Below, piece after piece: positions 56,767 to 64,000 of a DNA stretch of 64,000 bases. The translations under genes and the position numbers were made by a program. The notes beneath the pieces are model-generated. The model did no database searches and was not told the origin of the DNA. It saw only the letters and a program-made list of their open reading frames with translations. Every line of letters begins with the position of its first letter. Position 1 is the stretch's first letter. The stretch is from Epiperipatus broadwayi. Lineage: Eukaryota > Onychophora > Udeonychophora > Euonychophora > Peripatidae. The stretch covers positions 4,296,501 through 4,360,500 of the forward strand of contig JAQFVV010000072.1 in the NCBI GenBank assembly GCA_028023455.1, written 5' to 3'.

Positions 56767-58809
56767 TTAGGGGTTGGTTGGAGAGGTGCTGTTTAGACCA
56801 GTTGTGAATTCCCATGTTAATATGGCCAGGTATGGATCGGCCTCTCTCTTGTCTGTTTCTTGGATATTTTTAATTATGCTGAGAAAGCAGTTATTGGTTT
56901 CGTTAAGCGGTAATTTTTGAAAAATCACCTTGCATCTGGTCAACCAGATGGCAAAGTTTATGTAGGTGGCAAGACTGATTTCAGCGAAAATGCCTCTATT
57001 TAAAACCCCTTCAAGAGATGTTAGATCTGGACCATTATTATCAATGTGTTTCTGGAAGTTTTGTCTTAGTCCCTGCCAGACCGGACAAAGGCGAAGGATA
57101 TGGTCCATATCTTCTGGGCTGGAAAGACAGAGACAACATATGGGATCTATGCGGAAGCCTCTTCTATTAAGAAATATAGCAGTGGAGAGGCTACCAAGGT
57201 TAATTTTGAGAAGAAAGTCTGTGTGTTTAGGTGCTAGTTTCAATCTATGGGCTAGTTTGCGCAGTTTGTTTATGTTGATGGGGAGGTAAGTGTGTGCCTT
57301 CTGGGTATTTGAGTTGGATAGGTTGAAGGCTTCCCAATAGGTTATTTTTGAATTGAACATGGTCGCGGAAGGTACTATGTGCGTAAAAATGTATGATATC
57401 TGCATTTGTAGCCAGATGGGAGTGAACCTCTGAGGGGGCGGTCTATCAGTGGGAAGCACTTGCTCTTTGGGAAGCGGACATTGGAAGGTCCTGCAATCAG
57501 AATAAAGTTTATGGATCATATTGTAAGTTCTCTGTATTGCGAATACCTTTATTGAATGCAGTCCCAGTCCATTCATGTCTCTTGGCTTTTGAAGGGTGCG
57601 CAGACTGATAAATGATTTGCACCCACCTCTACAGAGTCGCAGACAATGGGATTCTACTTTTTTAATGAAAGCTTCTGTTGGTTTAAAACCCGCAAGATAA
57701 TATATAATCTTGGGGAGTATGAGGGAGTTTAAGAGTGAAACCTTTCCAAATGTAGATATATATATTCTTGAGAGGCATGTTATGATGATGTCTATTTTGT
57801 TTAGTAGTCTTCGTTGTGTTTCCATCCTCATTGCTGTAGGGGATAGTGACATATTGAATCCCAAGAAAGGCTGAGGCATAGCTTGTAATGAACCTGTTAT
57901 CCTGTTAGCTGTTTTGATATTCCAAATTGCTGATTTGTTCCTGTTAACGGTAAGCCCATGCGTCTGAGCATAGTGCTGTAATAGGCTTTCAAGAATGTTT
58001 ATTTCTTCATGTGATTTAAGAAACACCACCACATCATCCATGTAGGAGATGTGGGAGATGTTTTCATTAAGAAGAGGGATGGAGATCCCAGGCAGTGCAT
58101 CCTCAATGCTCAAAAGCAAGGGATTTATATAGATCATGAAGAGGAGAGCACTTAATGGGGAGCCCTGGGGAATGGAGATGCAGGATTTGAACCCAGGGGC
58201 AATTCTCCCATTTAGAGAAAAAAAAATCTCTCGATTTGCTAGGAGATTCTCTATGATCTGAATGTATGCCAAAGGAACATGAAGAGCCTCTAGTTCACCA
58301 AGTAGTACATCTATTCGGACAGAGTCAAAAGCCCCGGCAAAGTCTAGTTGGACTGCGACTGGCCGGGATTGTTTTGTTCTAAGGATATGATCAACGAGGG
58401 GTCGAAATCGGCTTACAGCATCGCCAGTCGATGAACCCCTCTTAGCATATTGATGCCTGGAAAGTTTTGATATGATTTTCTCTTGAATTTTATCTTTTAT
58501 AATGCTTTCGATAATTTTGATTAGGAGAGGAACCATGGATATTGGCCTAATGTTATTTAAGTCCACAGGTAAATCTTTCTTTTTTATGAAAGGGACCACT
58601 GATATAGGATATACCCCTGGAAGATGTAGGCTATCAGTGGCTAAGAGATCAATGATTCCCCTTGTAACATGTATGGTAAATTTTTCCAAGTGTAACAGAA
58701 GAAATCTAGGAATTCCATGCATGCCGGGATGAGTGTGTTCAGGCAGGCTTTTAATTTTGGAGATGATATCAGCTTCAGTAATGCTGTGAGAGTTATTTGA
58801 GTCTTTCAC
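56767..58809 (-). CDS. L1-like reverse transcriptase ORF2 fragment (YMDD)
   Basis: 680 uninterrupted codons, the longest frame here. Residues 67-93 hold the first RT block (NNIRPISMVP). VAVQLDFAGAFDSV (151-164) carries the first catalytic Asp, ISIPQGSPLSALLFMIYINP (211-230) the template-grip block, and SHISYMDDVVVFL (252-264) the catalytic YMDD. FLGFNMSLS (315) and FGKVSLLNSLILPKIIYYL (354-372) are the thumb block typical of L1/Tx1 types. A C-x2-C-x8-H-x4-C knuckle lies at 558-575. The first codon counted is GTG at 58807-58809. The same frame continues upstream for 56 codons beyond a TGA at 58819-58821, as far as TAA at 58990-58992, and that stretch (ITYSGISMLNKIRDYYSTKL) looks coding. The endonuclease is missing. 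So this is a 5'-truncated, recently inserted copy with at least one inactivating stop. Confidence 0.85.
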   Translation of the reverse strand: MKDSNNSHSITEADIISKIKSLPEHTHPGMHGIPRFLLLHLEKFTIHVTRGIIDLLATDSLHLPGVYPISVVPFIKKKDLPVDLNNIRPISMVPLLIKIIESIIKDKIQEKIISKLSRHQYAKRGSSTGDAVSRFRPLVDHILRTKQSRPVAVQLDFAGAFDSVRIDVLLGELEALHVPLAYIQIIENLLANREIFFSLNGRIAPGFKSCISIPQGSPLSALLFMIYINPLLLSIEDALPGISIPLLNENISHISYMDDVVVFLKSHEEINILESLLQHYAQTHGLTVNRNKSAIWNIKTANRITGSLQAMPQPFLGFNMSLSPTAMRMETQRRLLNKIDIIITCLSRIYISTFGKVSLLNSLILPKIIYYLAGFKPTEAFIKKVESHCLRLCRGGCKSFISLRTLQKPRDMNGLGLHSIKVFAIQRTYNMIHKLYSDCRTFQCPLPKEQVLPTDRPPPQRFTPIWLQMQISYIFTHIVPSATMFNSKITYWEAFNLSNSNTQKAHTYLPININKLRKLAHRLKLAPKHTDFLLKINLGSLSTAIFLNRRGFRIDPICCLCLSSPEDMDHILRLCPVWQGLRQNFQKHIDNNGPDLTSLEGVLNRGIFAEISLATYINFAIWLTRCKVIFQKLPLNETNNCFLSIIKNIQETDKREADPYLAILTWEFTTGLNSTSPTNP

Positions 58810-59050
58810 AAATTTGTGTCATCTGGCAACAGTTCCAATGGGCTGCAGTTTGGTGGAATAATAATCCCTAATTTTGTTAAGCATACTGATGCCAGAGTAA
58901 GTAATACCATCAAGGCACAAAGAGGAGGGTGTGTGATTTTTTTTTCCTGACCTGAGGGCCCATCTGATATAACCTGGAGTCCAACAATCTTATTGTTCCA
59001 GATAATTGCGTGCTCGCTTAAAACGAATATATTAATCCTTATTTTAACTA
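58810..59050 (-). pseudogene. Upstream coding remnant of the L1-like element
   Basis: In the frame of the downstream ORF: DCWTPGYIRWALRSGKK, then HTPSSLCLDGITYSGISMLN, then a stop at 58819-58821. Before the TAA at 58990-58992 the frame still reads FKRARNYLEQ. It probably belongs to the connector between endonuclease and reverse transcriptase. The truncation point is about 59050. Confidence 0.55.
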
Positions 59051-59384
59051 ATAACGGTGAATTTATTTAGTACTAGATTAGGTATTTATAATATTTGTAA
59101 CTTTATTTTAGCACTCATATATTCAGCAATCTTTTACCACAAATAACTAGCACTGGTTAATCATCTCAAATCAAGACATTTTTTTATTGCTAAACTCGTA
59201 GAAGTTTTTGAAAATTCTGTCTTTCATCTCTTTATGAAAACCTCAACAAATTGAAATGATTTGATTTCTTTTTAATTTAATTTTACAAATGAAATATATT
59301 CTTAAAAAATGACATATGAACTTTGCAGATATTTAAAAAATGAGTTATTTGTAAAATGTTATACTACAATGAGAAAGAAAACAA
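59051..59384. other. AT-rich sequence, nothing recognised
   Basis: No gene or assigned repeat. Confidence 0.4.
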
Positions 59385-60470
59385 CTTTGAGAAAAAAAAT
59401 CACAAGACTACCATTCTTTATGCTTACACAAACTGTTAAGACAGAAGCAAAACTCTCCATACAGTAGTGCCACTCAGTACAAGAAAATGCAATTAGTGGA
59501 TGCAAGTAGACTTGTGTATAAAATTCTATCCAGTGCCTATGCCTCCAATTTCCCCAAACTAGTTTCTAGTTTGTGGCTTTCATCAGTGAGGGGCCTTGGG
59601 TCTCAGAATCCTGCACCTAGATACTAAGATCTAATGCAACCCTCCAGCAATCCCCTTTTATCTTTTTAGTTAGCTATAAAGCTTTGAGTTCAAAATGCCA
59701 ACCCAATAATGTTTTCAATTTAAGCCCATTTGCTTGCATAGTCATATAGATCTGAACTAAGTTCAGCATTTACATGTTTTGGTGTCTTTGGTTATTTAAT
59801 AATCATGCTCATCATAATCCTATTGGGAGATATTAATCCATTAAACATTATATGATCACCATTCTTTATGATTACCCAAGCTATTAATACAGAGGACTCA
59901 AAGTTTTATAGTTAACTAATAAGGTAAAAGGTGGCTGCTGGAAAGTTGCATTAAATCTTAAGATTTGGGTAGCAGTGCTCACTGATGAAAGCCACAACCT
60001 TTTTGCATCCATTGATTACTCTACTTGCACTGAGTGGTGCTACTGTATGGAGAGTTTTCCCTCTGTGTTAACAGCTTGTGTAAGCATAAAGAATGGAGTT
60101 AATGTGAATTAGTGGTTTAATACTAATCCTGCCAATATGTTTATGGTGACTATGGTTATTAAAATGCTAAAGACACCAAAATATACTAATGTTGAACTGA
60201 GTTCAGATCTATATGACTATATAAGCAATTGGGCTTGAATTGAAACAATATGTTTTATTCTGGATTCAAAGCTTTATAATTAACTAAAAAGGTAAAAGAT
60301 GGCTGTTGGAGGGTTGCATTTGATCCTATGATCTAGGTGCAGTGCTTTCAGATCCAAGGCTTCTAAAATATAGTCTGGGAATATTGGGTGATTAGGTACA
60401 AGATTTGGAAATTTAGGCACTGAGTGGTGCTTTTGTATAATTAGTTTTGCCTCTGTGCTAACTTTGAGAA
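59385..60470. repeat. Cluster of family A elements, inverted
   Basis: A minus-strand unit starts near 59385 (ACCATTCTTTATGCTTACAC) and includes an intact hammerhead at 59545-59599. An opposing copy at about 59850-60120 has CTGATGA near 59982 but is deleted after it. A third partial unit occupies 60120-60470 and lacks the core. Together they form a long imperfect palindrome. Confidence 0.65.
59545..59599 (-). ncRNA. Type I hammerhead ribozyme motif (family A)
   Basis: Minus strand: CTGATGA (59580-59586), stem II AGCCACAAACT (two firm pairs), GAAA, mini stem III ACTAGT, then T17 at 59557, with predicted cleavage between 59557 and 59556. Stem I is CCAAGG--CCCTCA against TGGGG--TTGG. Relative to 747-805 the 10.2/11.2 pair changes G-C to A-U, which preserves pairing. 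A10.1 again faces A11.1. Confidence 0.62.
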
Positions 60471-61690
60471 AACAAACATTTTTTTCCATTTTTTATAAAT
60501 ACAAAGAAATGGGTATTTATAATAAATATATCAAATTCTGCTTTAAATTTAATATTTGCTTTATAATTACTACAATATTTGAAAAGAGTCTAACACCTTG
60601 ACAATTCTAATAGATAAATGATGATTTATGGACAAACTTTGCCATGATTTTCTTTATCTACTATGGTCAAGTGAATTAACTTCTATTTAAAAAATAAACT
60701 ATAAATGAATAAGATAAAAATTTATATATGTATTATTTTTGATTAGATAATTATCAGCCAATTAGTGTGTAAAAATAAGAAATATTTAATAAACAAGCAA
60801 AAAAAAAATTTTTTTTAATTTCAGAAATTTTGCATAAAAATGAGACTATAGTAAATGGGTGTCTTGTTAGAGTGGCTTTCTGAAGTTAATAATAAAGGCA
60901 TTTCATCTTTACAACCGTCCATAACATACAGATATCTTCTTATTTTCTTTCAAATTAATAAAAGCAGGCCAAAACTGTGTTATAAAACCCCCTACATTTA
61001 TATCAGTTACAGTAATGGTGAAACAGTGATCTAAAATCACATATCTGCTATGCTATTTCTGAAGTAAATAAGGCACAGAGAAAAACTCAAAAATGAATAT
61101 TAAAAAAATTGATAATGAAATTGATAATTATTTTTTTAGAATTGTATGGATGACATTCAGGGCCAGATATATATTTTTTAGGCCCTAAGCTAACAAAAAA
61201 TTGACACCCATTTCCCAATTTTTTTAATTGTATATAAAAAAAGCACATCTGTCTATTTACATAGGTTATTAATACATAGCAAAGTTTTTATTAAATTATT
61301 TAACATTAAGAAGCATACATTATACATTAAACAAAATATAACATAAAAACATACAAATATGTTTAACATAAATATTGTATTTTTTAAAAAATAAAGCAAA
61401 TCTATAAACACCATATGAATAATTTCTCAGATATAAAATTAGAAATAGTATTATCAAAGGACAAACTATGAATTTTATCATTTTCACTGAACAGGATTGT
61501 AAAAAAATTGAATCTTTTTTGACTCAAAATTGTTCAATATTCATTTTAAATTAGTTTTAATTTGCTTGAGATAATCATCCAATAGTAATTAACTTCATTT
61601 TTAAGTTAATATTTTTTAGTAATTAAAATTGTAGATTCTATTATTAATAGGTGATTATAATTTCCTTATCACTTTCAAACGACTAAAAAG
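60471..61690. other. AT-rich sequence, nothing recognised
   Basis: No gene or assigned repeat. Confidence 0.4.
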
Positions 61691-61692
61691 GC

Positions 61693-61788
61693 AAATAGTC
61701 TATGAAAACTTGCAGCTATTTTGGAAATAGTCTATGAAAACCTGCAGCCATTTTGGAAATAGTCTATGAAAACTGGCAGCCATCTTGG
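61693..61788. repeat. Three tandem 32-bp units
   Basis: Units at 61693-61724, 61725-61756 and 61757-61788 each start AAATAGTCTATGAAAAC and end with GCAGC-AT-TTGG, with two to four differences between them. Confidence 0.9.
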
Positions 61789-62700
61789 TAATCTTTGATT
61801 GCCAGAGGTGAATTTCAATCACTGTTTTAACAGGGTAGCATAATTTTATTTCTTTTAATTTAGAGGCCACAGGGTTTAGCTTATTTAGCTTAATGGGTAA
61901 ATCCAGTTGTGATGATACTAAAGACCTAAAAGATCAGCATTGAAGTTCACGTTTTATATGATTATTTTATTTATGGCTAAGCCATTTAATACTATTTGAG
62001 CTGATCATCTTAATAATCTAATTTTTAATGCATGTTCATATTGCATATTATATAACTAGTTATTATGATATTTATCAACTTCTCTCTAGTATTATGCATT
62101 TAAATCAAGTTACAAACTTCAGTTCCAAATCATGCATTAACATGTGACAAACACATATGTCTTTAGTATAATCCACATTTATGATTTGGCATTTTGGATA
62201 TAGTCCTTGCAATTAAAATGGCATCCAGACTTGGAGCTTAAATATAAATATATACCTAAAAAGAGAAAAGCCTCATATATTACCTAAGATAGCAGAGGTT
62301 AGAAACATTTAAAATTATGGAACATACAAGTCAAATAGAACTAATTTAGTTATTATATGACAATTGATTGGTAGACACTAGAATAATGATGATTGATTGT
62401 TGTGTACATGGAGAGAGTTCATATATGAGATGAGATAAAGAAGAAGCAATATTCTTGGAGATTGGGTGGAGATTTAGGGTGTTGAAATCTGTTTAGCTGA
62501 AATTACAGTTAATGGTAATGGATATAAGATTGTGCTATAAAATAAGGGTGCAATGTTGATGTGTGTTACCAGGGAGTGTTGTCATCTCATATTCTGCAGC
62601 AACACATTCATAATATTTTATTAGTGTCTGAATCTCAAAAATATAGATGTCACTTTTAATGAATCCCAGATTTTATATATATATAAAACAATAAAAATAA
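61789..62700. other. AT-rich sequence, nothing recognised
   Basis: No gene or assigned repeat. Confidence 0.4.
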
Positions 62701-62739
62701 TAAATATAATGATAATTAAAATATAATATATAGTTCTTC

Positions 62740-63430
62740 AGTCTGCAGAAGTACTTTTGGTTAATTTCTTAACTCTCCTCAACTGCTATTAAATTAAAAA
62801 ATATATAATGTAAGCAAATGCCATCAAATCAAATCCCATGAATCCTGAATTTAACATTAGCGACTTGTCTATTTATTATATTCATTTTATTTCTATTTAT
62901 TAAAATTGCCCCTAATTTTTCTTTTATTATGGTTTTCCTCTTCATGAAGAATTTAACACTTTCAAGATCAAACTTAAATTTATATTTACATGTCCTTTCA
63001 CGAACAAAGAAAAGTGAAGCAGTCATTAAAACATTATTATTTTTACTTTTTACATGCTTGTCTAACAGTTCATGCACTTTCAATCTTTTCTCAATACCGC
63101 ACCTCGATTCACGTTTATATGATAACATAGATCTACAAAAAAATTGATACACAACATTACTTTTTTGCTTGACAGATACAACACTTTTAGAATCATTTGC
63201 TAACTTAATAATGTTATTTGTAACAGAAAATGAAACATTAAACACATCCTTATATAAATCCTTAAAAAATTTTACTTGAGTATTTAAAATATATGGAATA
63301 GATATCCATTTTTTATTATCAATCGTCAACTCCTTTAAACCATTATAACTCTTTTTAAATTGACAAAGTATTGTTAATCTGTTCCATCTTATAACCAACT
63401 TCAAGCAATTCCTTGGAAAATATCTCAATA
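62740..63430 (-). pseudogene. Penelope-like element C-terminal region with GIY-YIG-like remnant
   Basis: The frame 62829-63428 (199 codons, open) covers the stretch between reverse transcriptase and endonuclease of Penelope-like elements, then a GIY-YIG-like domain. NVVYQFFC (91-98) sits at the first motif, SYKRESRCGIEKRLKVHE (103-120) replaces the YIG-to-Arg helix, and TIIKEKLGAILINRNKMN (166-183) then IINRQ carries the conserved Glu and terminal Asn. The Y-I-G itself is lost (YKR), and a frame shift near residues 136-147 is possible. Family endonucleases nick DNA to prime reverse transcription; this one should be inactive. The reverse transcriptase core is absent upstream. Such elements are known to carry hammerhead ribozymes. 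Assignment is by motif order and is moderate. Confidence 0.55.
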
Positions 63431-63683
63431 TTTTTTAATTTATCACTTTGATATGACATAATTAGTATTAAAGTTTCAGGTAATGTTCATAATGCAGTAA
63501 TTATTAATATTTAAGGTTTAGAAAGCCTACAGTTTAAACTGAGATATCCTCCTGATTATTTACTTTATTGACTGATAGATAGATGTTTTCTATATTTTAG
63601 GATTGCAGAATGCTATTAATTCTATTTAACTGTTAAAATGTCAGATGACTGAAAAAGAGGTTAATAGCTGAATTTATTTTATG

Positions 63684-63976
63684 TATATGTAAGTATTAAA
63701 ATAGGCAAAACTCACTTTACATATTGCTACACACAGCAAGCTAGATTAATCAATGGATGCCAGAAGGCTTGCGCATAAAATCCCCATCTAGTGCCTACTC
63801 ATCCAATATTCCCAGACTAGTTTCTGGCTTGTGGCCTTCATCAGTGAGGCCTTGGATCTGAGATCACTGCACCTGTGTGTGGCAATACGTATAGTGAGTT
63901 TTGCATGTTTTAACAACAGTTACTCACAAGCATGAGGTGGTGGTCATGTGATGTTTATTGGCTTATATGTAAGTAT
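63684..63976 (-). repeat. Family A element with perfect 13-bp duplication
   Basis: TATATGTAAGTAT at 63684-63696 and 63964-63976 bounds a 267-bp unit. It keeps one long arm, the ribozyme, and a short outer part of the opposite arm (GTGTGGCAATACGTATAGTG). The junction GATCACTGCACCTGTGTGTG marks where about 90 bp of the second arm is missing. Confidence 0.78.
63801..63857 (-). ncRNA. Type I hammerhead ribozyme motif (family A)
   Basis: Minus strand: CTGATGA (consensus core), stem II GGC-CACAA-GCC between two A residues, GAAA, mini stem III ACTAGT, C17 at 63815, with predicted cleavage between 63815 and 63814. Stem I: CTCA against TGGG plus ATCCAA against TTGGAT. All core positions intact. Confidence 0.72.
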
Positions 63977-64000
63977 ATTAATAAAAAATATTAATTGTCA

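Noticed and set aside
56966-57289. 107-codon plus-strand frame
   Set aside because: Antisense shadow of the L1-like reverse transcriptase ORF.
1-64000. CRISPR arrays, operons, prokaryotic defence systems
   Set aside because: No regularly spaced repeats, no compact coding, and many eukaryotic retroelement and SINE signatures.

Overview
This window looks like non-genic DNA from a very AT-rich animal genome, probably an invertebrate. The evidence is abundant decayed non-LTR retrotransposons (RTE-like, CR1/Jockey-like, L1-like), Penelope-like and Gypsy remnants, tRNA-derived SINEs, ATT/GAT microsatellites, one plausible splice-bounded exon, and no operons or bacterial signals. I cannot name the species from sequence alone.

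Layout: 0-4.6 kb carries foldback repeats and a tRNA-Gly-like repeat. 4.6-10.3 kb is a long antisense RTE wreck hit by later insertions, then a sense RTE endonuclease piece. 13.5-17.1 kb holds more RTE, mostly antisense, with a dated insertion. 17-29 kb is mostly unassigned AT-rich DNA with foldbacks, a GATA microsatellite and two sense RTE pieces (21-22 and 24-25 kb). 29.0-33.8 kb is the largest element, a two-ORF LINE whose ORF1 has an SGNH-esterase signature, followed by a truncated sibling joined to its tail. 33.9-36.2 kb has an RTE endonuclease and a collapsed Gypsy element. 38.1 kb has the only host-exon candidate. 38.9-42.6 kb is a cluster of foldbacks. 43.2-48.1 kb has CR1/Jockey-like, Penelope-like and RTE remnants. 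54-56 kb has two large palindromes. 56.4-59.0 kb has the only long open reading frame, an L1-like reverse transcriptase with YMDD. 59.4-64 kb has more foldbacks and a second Penelope-like remnant.

Main observation: three multi-copy repeat families (here A, B and C) each contain what reads as a type I hammerhead ribozyme: CUGANGA, a stem II hairpin, GAAA, a 2-3 bp stem III with a 2-nt loop, a UH cleavage site, and a two-part stem I. In families A and C the ribozyme lies at or near the middle of a foldback, so the arms can extend stem I. Three family A copies are flanked by perfect 13-bp direct repeats, and one sits in an RTE copy whose uninterrupted counterpart is elsewhere in the window. This fits mobile, RNA-copied, ribozyme-bearing non-autonomous elements. 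Penelope-like remnants, a class known to carry such hammerheads, are present and could be relatives or former helpers; that link is inference.

Almost all protein features are pseudogenes. No complete host gene is present.
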